Positions 33,418 through 44,340 are shown, counted from the first letter of the stretch. The stretch: DNA of 64,000 nucleotides from Agrypnia vestita (GCA_016648135.1 JADDOH010023149.1:62001-126000), one strand, 5' to 3'. The notes: generated from the letters alone by a model not told the origin. Program-made: numbers and translations.

Positions 33418-34527
33418 ACATTTTGTAATATTTTGACTACTTAAACATGCTTCATTTGTTTACGTGCAAAATGTATAAACAGCTACCCAATTCTATAAAA
33501 CAAGAAAATTAGTTGAGATGTCACTACAACTAGATTTTTTATTTATATATTTTTGTATAGGCATATGTAAGTGTGCGGCTAGTAGTTGACTTTTTTATCA
33601 TATATATGTAATTAATTTTATGATTTGCTTTTGATATTGACTTTCCCATGGATAAATAAATTTTATTTTGTAACAGTCTTCCATCAAGTAATTTAAGACT
33701 CCACGGCAAGAAGTTGTTAACTAACATTTTTGTCAAAAATGAGTTAATAAGCCGTCTAAACTAAATATTGTACGCTCTTTCCACTGGAAATAAGTTCAGA
33801 ACTTAAAAATAATTAGAACATATTCAAATCATAGGGATGTACATGTTAACTACACTTTTTCATAAAAACCAAATCTGTTACTAATGGGAAGTACATGTTA
33901 TCTTCAATAATAACATGTTCATGCCATCATTCTGAAATTAACACGCCTTTTAATTTAATTGGAATATTTATGGTTTATGGTTAATATAAATTTTACTCTG
34001 ACGGTACTGTCATATATTTGTTTTTATTTGAAGACTATTATAATATATACTTATATATTATTTTTCAATAATTTTAAATGGTATATACCATTTTTTGTAT
34101 TATTAATTAGCACGCCAGGTATTTTTTTGATTTTGATAGATAGCATTTGGGTGTTTGATGTTCGTGTTTTACCAATTTTAAAAAGGTGTTATTCTATTAA
34201 AAATGAGTTCCAGAGGCGAAAAAATGATTGTTGACTACATTTTTTTAGGGAAAATTAGTATATTTTTATTTTTTTGTGCATGAATGCGTTTTTTTCACTT
34301 TGAAAATATTTTTTTGATATTTTAGTGACATGTATCAATAAAAATTAATCTTGAATTAGCAATAAAACATATTTTTCAAAGGCGAAATGCAAATGTCTAA
34401 TTATCTCAAAATGACTTGAATGTTGGTTAACGACTTCTTGCCATGGGGTCTTCAGTTGTTAGCGCCGAAGTAGCATTGTAGCAGTTGCTAAATAGAGTGC
34501 TATCAGCATTTCTTGCAGGCACGCCGA
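33418..34527. other. AT-rich intergenic sequence
   Basis: The 91-codon hydrophobic plus frame (33959-34234) is very AT-rich and probably chance. Confidence 0.4.
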
Positions 34528-34783
34528 TCAGGGCGATCTCTTCCCTGGTTCCGATGGCGGGGAGGATCCTCGGCCCAGGATCGTGCATCCCGCCGCGGCC
34601 GCAGTGACGTCCAAACGACGCTGAACAAGCGACGCTGATGTATGGACGCCGCCGACGAGCGCCATTACTCCAGCGTCCGCCTGCGGCCGGGTTCTTGGCA
34701 CCTGTTCTTCCGAGGCAATCGTCACAATTATTTCACTCCTCCAGAAGCAACCTGGGCTGAAGAAGCTGATCAAAGACCGAACT
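34528..34783. other. GC-rich patch
   Basis: Includes CCGCCGCGGCCGCAGTG. The minus frame across it (81 codons) has no recognised domain. It immediately abuts the LINE tail. Confidence 0.35.
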
Positions 34784-35145
34784 AACTAACTTACCATCAC
34801 GCCGTTTCCCCGTAGAGAGGCCATACTCTTCTGTCCTGACATACAACTTTCGCATCATCTACATTCATACATCTCCGCATGCAAGCTCGACGGTTGTTGA
34901 GGCTTCTAACAGGACCATCTTCCAGTATCAGGTTGATCTGGTCGTGCCACGTCTTCTACGGTCGCCCTCTCTTTCTGGCGCCGTCAACACTTATTATTAC
35001 ACATTATACATCTTTTTTACCATTCTTTCCTCGTTCATTCGCTCAACATGCCCAAACCGCCTGAGCGACCCTTTTTTATTCTATGTATTATGTTACGATC
35101 AGCTTTACATTCATTCCTAATATCTTCATTCTTTACTCTATCATA
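34784..35145 (-). pseudogene. non-LTR RT C-terminal fragment
   Basis: Same family as 10173-10880. On the element strand the 3' end is GGCGTGATGGTAAGTTAGTT, a tetranucleotide-type tail (34783-34796). The nucleotides CGCATGCAAGCTCGACGGTT and CACGTCTTCTACGGTCGCC are shared. 5'-truncated. Confidence 0.7.
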
Positions 35146-35210
35146 CTTTCAGATGTTGCTCTTTGCTCTATGTTTTTTAAGAAACAATTTTGAAAACATT
35201 TATGGATCCA

Positions 35211-35231
35211 AGGTTAGGTTAGGTTAGGTTA
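35211..35231 (+). repeat. interstitial telomere-type repeat, (TTAGG)4
   Basis: Four tandem AGGTT units, i.e. TTAGG, the arthropod telomere repeat. Confidence 0.8.
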
Positions 35232-35300
35232 ATTTATGTATTTTTCTTTATTTCATTTATGTATTTTTCTTTACTTCATTTATGTATTTTTCTTTATCCT
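35232..35300 (+). repeat. tandem repeat, 3 x 23 bp
   Basis: Unit ATTTATGTATTTTTCTTTAT plus TTC at 35232, 35255 and 35278, with few changes. Directly adjoins the TTAGG tract. Confidence 0.9.
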
Positions 35301-36156
35301 TGGGAGACCGATTTTGTTCTTCAAATTTTTATATATATTTGATACCTTTTGTAATGAAAATATATTTTATTTGTAATAGGGGTAGTTTCACATTTTTTTT
35401 CAATAGAAAAATCTTAACTTCGATTTAGGAAATACGTTTATGAAAAAAAAATTTTTTAAATATGTATCTAACATTAAAAAACTATTTTGTAAATCACGAT
35501 TTTAAACTTGCACCAAAATGCTTATTTTCGCAAGTGACGTTAGGCCTCAATTTTTATGTCAATCTGACATTTAACATGTAACACATTCGCGAATTTAGGC
35601 GTTCATTCGTTTTTTACAAAACAAGCCGGCTTTTGTAAAGTGCGTCCATAATATCGGTTAAAAAGTTTAGTAGATATTGTGTGGTACCCAAATGTAGAAA
35701 TTCATTCCTGAAAACTGAGAAATGAATCCAACGTATTAAGGCTTTAATTTTAGGCAAGTTATTGGATTTTCATTGTGAAAATCCATCCTCCATTATTTTA
35801 AATGTCTTCTTAAATAGTTATTTTATTAAAATAAGTCACAAACACGGCAAAATCTGTATAAAAACTGATGATTTTCCAAATTTCTGCAATATATGAAGTT
35901 ATCTATCTTATCTATATATGAAGTTAATGGTAAAACAATTGAAGAAATACAGAAATAAAATCCTAAGGACAATAGCGAACGCAAAAAAGGGAAATTTTTA
36001 ATTAAGCGAACTGTATAAGTCCAATTCTCAGATTTTTTTATGTATTGTACATTTTTTTATGTTTTTCTGACGTATTTTAACATTAGAAGCCGCATTGGAT
36101 ATACACTAACTTTTTTGTAAGCTGTCGAAAAAGTTACTGTATATTTGATGATTGTT
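35301..36156. other. AT-rich; possible RT scrap
   Basis: 35935-35995 reads IQKYRNKILRTIANAK, reminiscent of the 'FQxKxLRxIVNAPWY' segment of Jockey-type RT. Too short to be sure. Confidence 0.3.
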
Positions 36157-36460
36157 TACTCCCTTTATATTATTAACTCGTGGCGTCTGCTTGCCGGCTT
36201 GCCGTAGAAAAATCTTTGGATCGATTTTTAACCCTTTTCTCGTGATCCAATCGAACTGAAACTTCGCAAGCAGACTCGTGGCGACGATCAAGAAGATCTA
36301 TCAAATTTTGTAAAAAAAAAATAATTATAGTATAATTTTAAAATTTTTAATGTTTTTTCATACAAGTTGTCTGGATATTTCAACGCATATGGTAGACGCG
36401 AAACCCGAAAATGAGAAAGGGAGTATTGTAAGAACTTGGTTTTTATGGGTTACTTTTTTT
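36157..36460 (+). repeat. repeat family D
   Basis: TACTCCCTTTATATTATTAA start. Contains TCGATTTTTAACCCTTTTCT and ACTCGTGGCGACGATCAAGA, and ends GAGAAAGGGAGTATTGTAAG plus GGTTTTTATGGGTTAC. Confidence 0.7.
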
Positions 36461-36985
36461 ACATTAAAAATGGAACAAATATTTCAAGAATTCTGGCCAA
36501 AAATAATAATGTTATAATGTCTCTACCATTGCGTTCATATGCCGGACATTGCGTTCAGTGAGTTCTTCATATTTCTTAATCTGAAAAAAGACAGAATAGA
36601 AATCAATATTAATGAATAAATAAAGGCGTCCCTATAAAAAGGTCTACATTCAAAAACAGTGAAATAAATAACCAGAATTTCTGTTTTTTGTTATTTTCTA
36701 AGATTCTCTAGCCAACTGTCAAATTTAATTTTATGGTTTTATTGTTTATTAATGTTGTTAAGCAATCCCAGTGAGACCATTAAACTGTCGGCATCCGTCA
36801 TATTTATTACTACCAGATGAGTATAAATAAATATAGATCCGTTTTCCACGATAGCCAACTTTTGAGGTCGAATTTCAGCAAGATTCAGTTGAAGTCATGA
36901 GAAATAAAATACCGCACATGGTACACACTGTTATTAAATACATTTTTAAGCAATAAAATCACTTTGTGACCTAATGTATTATATA
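36461..36985. other. AT-rich unclassified sequence
   Basis: Nothing recognised. Confidence 0.4.
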
Positions 36986-37520
36986 CAGGGTTATTTGTAA
37001 AACATTAATAACCTCGCAGGACTATACTCCTGCCTTAATTATGAGTCGAAAATGTGCAAGCAATTATGACCTAATATCAATAGTTAAGGAGATATGCGAC
37101 ATCAAAGCTTGCATTTTTTTCAATATTTGTGACTTATTTTTTATAAAACGTTGGACTATCATTACAGTAACTAATATCAATTACGAAAAATTCATTCGTT
37201 TCAATACAAGTTTAATAAAATGATTAAAACCCTGAAAAAAATCCAATTGGCATTTTTTCCAATTAGAATTCAAAGGTTTTTATTTTTTTATTTGACTTGT
37301 ATTAAAGGGAATGAATTTTTCACATTCAATATTAGTGACTGTAATGATAGTCCAACGTTTTACAAAAAATAAGTCAGAAATATTGAAAAAAAAGCAAACT
37401 TTGATGTCGCATATCTCCTTAACTATTGATATTAGGTCATAATTGCTTGAACATTTTCGACTCATAATCAAGGCAGGAGTATAGTCCTGCGAGGTTATTA
37501 ATGTTTTACAGATAACCCCG
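36986..37520. mobile_element. foldback element family E (0.5-kb palindrome)
   Basis: TATACAGGGTTATTTG at the left and the inverse of TATACGGGGTTATCTG at the right, flanked by TA. The two halves encode nearly the same short peptide on opposite strands (YDLISIVKEICDIK at 37050 plus and at 37440 minus), which shows the near-perfect palindrome. No transposase. Confidence 0.8.
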
Positions 37521-38130
37521 TATACCCTTTTTAGAGGGATGCCTTTAAATAATTATTTTTTATGATAAACGAAAATTTTGTTTATTTTTTTATCAAAACT
37601 TGCATGTACGTGTATATCTTAGGGCAAATTTAAATCCAGAGTGACAGAAAGATACAAAAAGAAGAATTGATGAGCCAGTCGCAGAAGTGAAGAGAATGCA
37701 GAAACTCTTCGGAAATGAATAGAATAGATAGATAGACAAAGGTACAACGACAAGGAATAGAAGTAGACATCTTTGTATTAGACACAGCAAAAATATTTAC
37801 ACACAGAGGGTGTTTATTGTCACCCCCGCGTAACCTTTGAACTCTGCGGATGTATTTTTAAAACGTCACTAACAAACCTGGCCACAGGTAGCCGGGCGAG
37901 GCGGGGGTGGCAGGGACCGTGTACCCATTGGTCGGAACATGTGTACCGACACACCTTGAGTTGCTCATTATCCAACACCAATATATAAAGGCCCCGTGAC
38001 GTGCGACCTCACCTGCGTGACGCCGTAACGCCCTCACTCTCTGACCCTTAGATGCAAAATAAAAAAGATCAAAGGTCTCGGTATCATCTTTGATATTTAA
38101 CTGTAATTTCGGATATGTATTACCGAGAAG
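37521..38130. other. unclassified; partly GC-rich
   Basis: 37820-38040 is GC-richer. No gene recognised. Confidence 0.35.
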
Positions 38131-38135
38131 CGAAT

Positions 38136-38176
38136 CTCGATGTTTCGTTGGATGCTTATCTAACGTCATCAGGAGG
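38136..38176 (-). ncRNA. hammerhead ribozyme motif (PLE type), stem III degraded
   Basis: Minus strand: stem I CTC/GAG, CTGATGA (38166-38172), stem II GTTAGAT-AAGC-ATCCAAC with one mismatch, then GAAAC. Core intact, stem III unclear. Confidence 0.55.
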
Positions 38177-38579
38177 ACGACCTTTACCCGCGGAGGTGGA
38201 GGTCGGACTAATTATAGGTGCTGCTTTCTAGGGCGTAAATTGTATGCACTTTGTTGTGGAGTGTTCTCTTCTTCTACAATAGAGGTCGCCAGTGTGCAAT
38301 ATGTACTAGTTTCGTCGGCGGATTTTACTGCGACTTCTCTCAAGGGTTGAATCAGTGTCGTTAGAACAGGGCGCCAAATACTTGATAGTTTGTAACTGTC
38401 ATCTCTATTGAAATTGGGAAGTTTGTATATTTCAATGGATTCCCTTCTTCTTTGATGCTAGACCGACGTTTTCTAGTCATATAAATCAATTAATTGCAAC
38501 GTGTAATAAGTTATCAGGCTTCATAAGGCATGTATCAAAAAGATTTTCGAATGGTTTGATTCTTAGTGTTTATAATATT
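38177..38579. other. unclassified intergenic sequence
   Basis: Nothing recognised. Confidence 0.35.
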
Positions 38580-39085
38580 ATTTTATGGAATGGAAGCATG
38601 TAAGCTAACCGAAGAGTTGATAAAGCGACTTGAAGCATTCGAGACGTAGATCTACAGAAGCAAGTTATGAAGGTGATATTATGGTTCGGATAAAAAAGTA
38701 AAAATAAGTAATTAAAACAATAAAATTCCAAAAAGTGGATGTAATTCTGGCTGTATTATGGTAGATAGAATAAAGAAAGGAGATGGTTTGGTCATGTGGA
38801 ACGTATGAACGTACGAACGAGGAAAGGATGGTAAAGAAAATACATGAGGCGAGTATTGAAGGCAACAGGAATAGAGGGCATCCGCGAAAGACCTAGTACG
38901 ATCAGTTACTACAAGTATTTGAGGACGGCCCTGTTAGAAGCCTCAACAACCGTAGAACTTGTATGAAAACATGTATGAATGTATCCGAAGCAAAAGTGGT
39001 GTGCCAAGATAGAAGAATATGGTGTTCTATCTCTACCTCTGCGGGGAAACGGTGTGATGGTTAGTTATTTAGTTAGTTTATATCT
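38580..39085 (+). pseudogene. non-LTR RT C-terminal fragment
   Basis: Plus frame: YGMEACKLTEELIKRLEAFE, then after stops FGHVERMNVRTRKGMVKKIH, NRNRGHPRKT, FEDGPVRSLNNRRTCMKTCM and VVCQDRRIWCSIS. The 3' end is GGTGTGATGGTTAGTTATTT, again a tetranucleotide-type tail. Stops and frameshifts make it inactive. Confidence 0.75.
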
Positions 39086-39748
39086 CCGGTATGTGATAGG
39101 ACATCTACAGAAGTATGAGATCTTGCACTTCAAAATACAGGGAAAGATTAGCAAATTTCGGGATCCTGGAAAAAGGAGCATATCATTTCTGAAAACCCTA
39201 AGACAATGGTTTGATTTCAGGTCGCAGTAAATAAAGTGATGATGTCCGTTGAACGAATAGAGCACAAGAAGAAAAAGAAACGCTAGAGACAAAGCTTCTA
39301 AATCAGTAAAACAATTGAAATATCCGGGAACAAAGGAGTTATTAACATATACACCTATATACATATGGTGACCACGCCTATAATATCAATAGTAGATTAT
39401 ATAATAATTACCGTAGATACCTGATAATTACCTTAGACTTAGACAGTGTCAGCATAGATTGTTTTACATTACAATATACACGACCAACCTGCCGATGAGC
39501 ATTGATCTGTTCCATATCTCTGACAAGATTTCCGAAGCACGATTTTCCTATATCTTTGGTAAGAATTCTTGTAAATGTATATTAATCAAATGTTATAACT
39601 TGTGCGAATTGAATATAAGTTTGTCATATCCATGTAAACTCATATTTTTGTATTTATATTTCACTATTTGATTTTCGAGATTCTAGAAAATGAATTTAAA
39701 ACAATACAGATTGTTAGTTAACTTTGTTAAAACCACTACCAGATTTTA
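39086..39748. other. AT-rich intergenic sequence
   Basis: Nothing recognised. Confidence 0.4.
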
Positions 39749-39790
39749 GGTCTACCGGTTTCGAGACGTACCCGTCTCTTCGTCAAGACC
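39749..39790 (-). ncRNA. hammerhead motif, one core change
   Basis: Minus strand: stem I GGTC/GACC, TTGACGA (C3 changed), stem II GAGACG-GGTA-CGTCTC (perfect 6 bp), GAAA, stem III ACC/GGT, cleavage motif GTA. Flanked by TTAGTTAACTTTGTTA and, inverted, TAACTAACAATCTG. Otherwise complete. Confidence 0.6.
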
Positions 39791-40286
39791 AACACTACAC
39801 CACTACATTCACTACACTCACAAGTTAACTAACAATCTGTTATAATGTCTAACCACAAAGTTAATGCTTTAAATATTAATAATATTAAAACAATACGTTT
39901 ATTTATTGGTTTCGGGGCGTTGCAGCGTCACGCGCCCGCCTGATGTGTGCTTACTCCTTAGTTAGTCGGCTTTAGCTATCTGCCCGCCGCCACCCTCCCG
40001 TATCTTAAGGTGCCCCCCGCAAACTTCTCAAGAAACATCCCCCGGCGTCCCATTTATCCCCCGGGGGGAGCCCTTCCCCGCCCGCCCCCGGCCGGGTAGC
40101 CGGACATTAAGAAATCGCTGATTAATAACATTCATACGTGTTTATTTGCATTTAAAACTGGTACTTTTGGCACTTATTTAAGGGATGGTATTTTTGATAT
40201 CAATTAAGGGGTAATATCTCCTCGACATTTTTAAAAATTTATTTAAATTTTCGAAGGAAGCAAACACTTGGTGGTGAGACATTATA
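39791..40286. other. unclassified with GC-rich island
   Basis: 39905-40115 is strongly GC-rich (CCCGGCCGGGTAGCCGG). No gene, rRNA or tRNA recognised. Confidence 0.4.
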
Positions 40287-40470
40287 ATTAAATAAATAAA
40301 AATAACTTCGTTATACACCACTTATATTTATTAAAAATCCAACCAGGTTAATAATTTTTGTATGTTTAGGCAGTTAAGATCCCTGAAGAAGCTACGGTAG
40401 TAGCGAAACGTGGTTGGATTTTTAATAAATATAAGTGGTGTATAACAAAGTTATTTTTATTTATTTAATT
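40287..40470. mobile_element. PLE-derived inverted repeat with central ribozyme
   Basis: The left arm (40287-40345: AAATAAATAAAAATAACTTC, GTTATACACCACTTATATTT, ATTAAAAATCCAACCA) is the inverse of the right arm (40410-40470). Only about 65 bp separate them, and that spacer holds the hammerhead motif. Confidence 0.8.
40379..40419 (+). ncRNA. hammerhead ribozyme motif, complete
   Basis: Stem I ATCC (40379-40382)/GGAT (40416-40419), core CTGAAGA (40383-40389), stem II GCTAC-GGTA-GTAGC, GAAA (40405-40408), stem III AC-GTG-GT, cleavage motif GTT (40413-40415). Every invariant core base is present and all three stems pair. Confidence 0.75.
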
Positions 40471-40549
40471 AAAAATTTATTTGCTTCTTCTTATGAATTC
40501 TATGAAGTTCTTCGTATGAAGTTCTAAGAATAATTGTAGTCATCACCTA

Positions 40550-40735
40550 TTCAAGCAAATGCAGACAAAGCAGCGGTTATCTCCGGATGCTTAAGAGACA
40601 CTGTATGGGCCAATAAGCATAATATGCTAGTGGAAAGCAAAGTCAGAATATATAAACATACATAAGACCTATCATGACATACGGTATCGAAGCAAAAGCG
40701 GACACGGTGAGAACTAAATACCAATTTTACATGGA
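40550..40735 (+). pseudogene. non-LTR RT fragment
   Basis: Frames read LKRHCMGQ, then YKHT and TYGIEAKADTVRTK. This matches the 'LNDTIWxNK...IYKTxIRPIMTYxAETRxDTxKTK' segment of non-LTR RT. Frameshifted. It runs into a local inverted duplication. Confidence 0.6.
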
Positions 40736-40809
40736 CATGATAAATACCAAGGTGTTTAGTTCTCACCGTGTGTGAAACACTAAGGTGTTTAGTTCTCACC
40801 GTGTCCGCT
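40697..40809. repeat. local inverted and tandem duplication of RT sequence
   Basis: AGCGGACACGGTGAGAACTA (40697) is inverted at 40790-40809, and AAGGTGTTTAGTTCTCACCG occurs directly at 40749 and 40782. Confidence 0.8.
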
Positions 40810-40864
40810 CACAGTTAACTCACACAGATCGCAAGCCCTCGGCCATCGTTTAAATAAATCTCCA

Positions 40865-40985
40865 TTTATAATGCTCACATAAATAGCTAATGTTGAGTTA
40901 TGAGACTTCTATAATTTATCTTAATTAATTAATGGTGTGGATAAATTTTATTACCTATACATACTCAAAATATTTCTCTTTATTT
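40865..40985. repeat. family X, partial copy
   Basis: TATGAGACTTCTATAATTTA, AATTAATTAATGGTG and CATACTCAAAATATTTCTC. Confidence 0.5.
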
Positions 40986-41282
40986 ACAATTCGTGCTTGG
41001 TCGCACTGCGTTGAAACACTAAATATGTTTATTTCAGGGGCGTGCAATGAGAACAAGAAGCGTGACTTTTATTCAAACATATATTTGGAAAAAAAATCGA
41101 AATTAATTATTTATTTGGCAGTATATTGTGAAATATTAAATTCTGAAAAATATATTTATTATTGTGATTGGAATATTATGAGATTTATCTCCAATTTCGG
41201 TTTCTTTTCAAAATATTGTGTTTAGGAAAAGTTATGCTAATTGTTCTCACTGCACGCCCCTTTTGCATCCCGGAACACCAGC
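40986..41282. other. AT-rich unclassified sequence
   Basis: Nothing recognised. Confidence 0.35.
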
Positions 41283-41390
41283 AAATACATCCTTTTTTCA
41301 TAGCACAAGCGTTTAGCTTAGTTTGATAATAGTTAAAATTTTGACCCGTATTCTGTGTAAGCATTTATTTTTTTTAAATTAAAAAAACAT
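41283..41390 (+). mobile_element. SINE family 2, 3' part
   Basis: TTTTTTCATAGCACAAGCGT, TTAGCTTAGTTTGATAATAG, GACCCGTATTCTGTG and an A/T-rich tail. The tRNA-like head is missing. Confidence 0.6.
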
Positions 41391-41483
41391 TAAATAAGAT
41401 AAAATACATACCTTACCTCTACATGTGTAATTTAATTATAATTTTATATAGTACTAGAAATAATATATAAAATTATAATTGAA

Positions 41484-42310
41484 CTCAGAAAGATCGAGAA
41501 GTACTGCAGACTACCAAGACAAGAAAGCTGGAGTATCTCGGACATATTATGAGAGGAACAAAATATAGTCTAAACCATGGCTGCCCAACCCCAGGCCCGC
41601 GGGCCACAATATGGCCCGCGAAGTTGAAAAAGTGTCACGTCTTCGGAAGAATTTCTGGAAATTGGTGACAAAAGAAGACTTTCCTGCAATAACTGACCTG
41701 GTCTTTCAATTATTAAATAGTTTCGGATCAACATATACTTGTGAAAAGACGTTTTCAAATCTTAATTATTTAAAAAATAATTAACGCATAACGCTGAGCA
41801 ACATATTTCTGATTTGTTGTTACTGTCAACATCTGATCTGACGCCCAATATAGAATTATTAAAATGTACACAATTTCAAAAATCACATTAATTGTACCAA
41901 TTATTTAGATTTTGATTTTCTCAATTTTGTTTCTTTATTTGGCAGAAGATGCTATTTATATTATTATTTTAATAAACAACAATATCAAAATATTGCATTT
42001 ATTTTGTTGCACAATACCTAATAATATAATAATAATAAAGGCTTAATTTAACAAGAGTAATAAAAATGGAATCATCAGTGGTCAGAGGCCCGCCAATGAG
42101 TTTTGAATCGTCAATTTTGCCCGACTGTTAAAAAGGTTGGGCGGCCTTGGTCTAAACCAACCCATTATCCAGGGAGAAAAAAGTGGTAAAAGAAGCGTCT
42201 GATGGCTGCGTGACTTGAGGGACTGGTATAAGTGTAACTCGAATGAGTTGTTCCGTGCGGCGGTAAAGTCTTAATCGCTAGAATGATCGCCGATCTCCGA
42301 TGATAAGAGA
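41484..42310 (+). pseudogene. non-LTR RT C-terminal fragment, split by a hAT element
   Basis: Before the insertion the frame reads VLQTTKTRKLEYLGHIMRGT and KYSLN. After it, QPIIQGEKSGKRSV, a stop, then WLRDLRDWYKCNSNELFRAA. Removing the insert and one 8-bp duplicate restores continuity of this well-known RT tail (LEYLGHIMR...IIQGK...WLRNLRDW). Inactive. Confidence 0.8.
41576..42149 (+). mobile_element. non-autonomous hAT element
   Basis: 574 bp flanked by the exact 8-bp duplication GTCTAAAC (41568-41575 and 42150-42157). The ends CATGGCTGCCCAACC and, inverted, CAAGGCCGCCCAACC form 15-bp terminal inverted repeats. Inside, the plus strand encodes FGSTYTCEKTFSNLNYLKN and LLSTSDLTPNIELL, the hAT C-terminal dimerisation domain. 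The rest of the transposase is deleted. Confidence 0.9.
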
Positions 42311-43719
42311 TGGCACCATAAGAAGAAGAGGCAACCTAGTTTATGTATTTCACCCAATTAAATGATGATATTGTTTTACGATAAAATTAGAATTTCTAGC
42401 ACCATAAATGGCTCACGATGGAAATTACAAGCCGAAAATTGCTGCGTAGACCTAAAAATTTCAAGATATTCAAATATGAAAGGTTTTTTAATACATATTT
42501 CTCGCATTGGATCAAAATTCATCGCTTGAATATTTTATCAATTATTTTCCTTATGCATTTGTGACCTTAGCAAGTTTTGAAGGTCTTGACCGCGCCGTCG
42601 AGCGCATCTCTCCCTGGACGACGGAGCTGTGGTCCAGTTTATCTCTCAGAGATCTACCTTAGTTTTACCCACCCACGTCTCGGCTGAGGTGAACAAACTA
42701 ACAATGCAACCACTGCTTATAGTGCTGTCACAAGAGTCTAAAATGGTAACCGGGAATTATCGAAGGCTCTCGACCAGCGACAGTAGATTAAGACGAGTAC
42801 TTAACAGGCTCTGCTTTGGAAATAAGTGCGACCGTGAATTAGTGTGAATCTGTGTAAAATATTTTATTGACACACAAATTATGAATAACTTAACATTTTC
42901 TTACATTTCAGTATTTTCTGATTGGTTGAATTCATGAATTCCAAACCTGTTAAACTTAGTAACGTCAAAATTTACGGCGTTACAACGTCATACAATAACT
43001 GATAAAATACCAAAATATCAACGATTGCTATTTTCAGAATACGGCCAAATGTCACGTATTTGCTGCTGTGTCATTCGAGTAAAATATTTTTGTAAATAAT
43101 ACTTATGATAAAATTCACTCACATGTCGCTCGCTGATCACAAATTTTAACTTGGAGCATCATGGCGCTCGGTGTCGGCAGCTATGTATAGTTGCCGCCCT
43201 GTGCCAGTGCCTGGTATTGGATGGCTCCACACTTTAATAGACTACTCAAGGCGCTTATGGACCCTTTTAAAAACTTATTTTCTTCTTTAAAAAAATTAAA
43301 ATTAAATTTACTTCCCGATCTCACGAGATGAAAATCATCATTTGATAATTTTTTTTAATTTAGATTATGTTTTAAGATGTTTTACTTTTACTGAAGACAT
43401 CATCAGTAATTAGCACTATAATTCATGGTAGTTCCTGCCCTCCTCTATAATTTTCCTCCTTTAATTGATACTTCTTTGTAGACATTGAAACTGCATCTTA
43501 GTATTCCCGAGCTCCTACATTGATCTTGTATCCAGCAATGATTTGAAGATTTTCATCCTAAAATTTTATTTTTATTTTTAACTTAATTTTCTACTCTTCG
43601 TAAAAAAAATTGTTCTTAAATTCTTATTTTTTCTAAATTTCTCAATATTTTGCAATGGAGTGATTGTTGAGATCCACTGCCTGATTTAGCCTGCACCACA
43701 ATATTTTTTTTTAAATAGA
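42311..43719. other. unclassified intergenic sequence
   Basis: No gene recognised. The open frame at 42629-42847 (72 codons) has no family resemblance. 43375-43420 contains ACTGAAGACATCATCAGT, a short palindrome-like motif. Confidence 0.35.
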
Positions 43720-43870
43720 GATGCGAACATGAAATACGAGTCGTATCAATATTCTTACTATTCTATGAAACTACGATTAACTTGCTGGCGTCCTGGAATG
43801 GGGTTCAAACCACCGACCACCAGTTCACTAGGCGAGCGCCATGACCACTACACCAACAAGCTTCTCATAC
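43720..43870 (-). mobile_element. SINE family 2 with tRNA-like head
   Basis: Minus strand: GTTGGTGTAGTGGTCATGGC (A box), GGTGGTTTGAACCCC (B box), CAGCAAGTTAATCGTAGTTT, AGAATAGTAAGAATATTGAT. Confidence 0.65.
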
Positions 43871-43952
43871 TCCTTGGTATACCTACTTATTTTATTCTAT
43901 GTAGTGTATACTTTTGCACTGTTTACAGGTCTATTTTAATATATGAGGGATA

Positions 43953-44340
43953 TAAAAGCAAAAGCATCAATATTCCACTGAGATGTTTCAGATATAAATA
44001 CAAAAAACTTGTCAGTGCTCAAGGAAACTTCACTGAAAACTATTTAACCTACATCTTTTTATTTATTATTATTTTATATTTCAACAGGCTAAAAGGCTCA
44101 ATTACAGAAGCGAAATACACCCAAGGTTGAGTAAATCATATAGATTAATTGTGATCTAACTGGGAATCGAACCCGGAACCCTCGGTGCGAGAATCTTATT
44201 GGATCTAAGTATTTAACCTGAATTTTTAATTGTCACTTCAATTTTCCTTTAAACGTGCATAAATAAATATTTAATTTTTAAATGTGGATATTGTTTTCTT
44301 ATCTATCAAATAGTGGACATTGCAACTTAAGCTATTAACA
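43953..44340. mobile_element. MITE family A
   Basis: TATAAAAGCAAAAGCATCAA at the left, and GTGGACATTGCAACTTAAGC at the right as a decayed inverse. Shares GAGATGTTTC.GA and CTCAAGGAAA with 721-830. Confidence 0.55.
44154..44210 (-). other. isolated tRNA B-box-like segment
   Basis: The minus strand carries GGGTTCGATTCCCAGTTAG without a convincing A box or acceptor stem. Probably a SINE or tRNA relic. Confidence 0.3.

Noticed and set aside
33959..34234. membrane protein gene (91 codons, hydrophobic)
   Set aside because: Extreme AT bias produces such Phe/Ile/Tyr-rich frames by chance; no homology recognised.
35211..35231. true chromosome end
   Set aside because: Only four units, with repeat-rich sequence continuing on both sides.
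37041..37471. paired opposing small proteins
   Set aside because: The two nearly identical peptides on opposite strands are a consequence of the palindrome, not of coding.
43398..43420. hammerhead candidate on the minus strand
   Set aside because: CTGATGA is followed by GTAAAA rather than GAAA.
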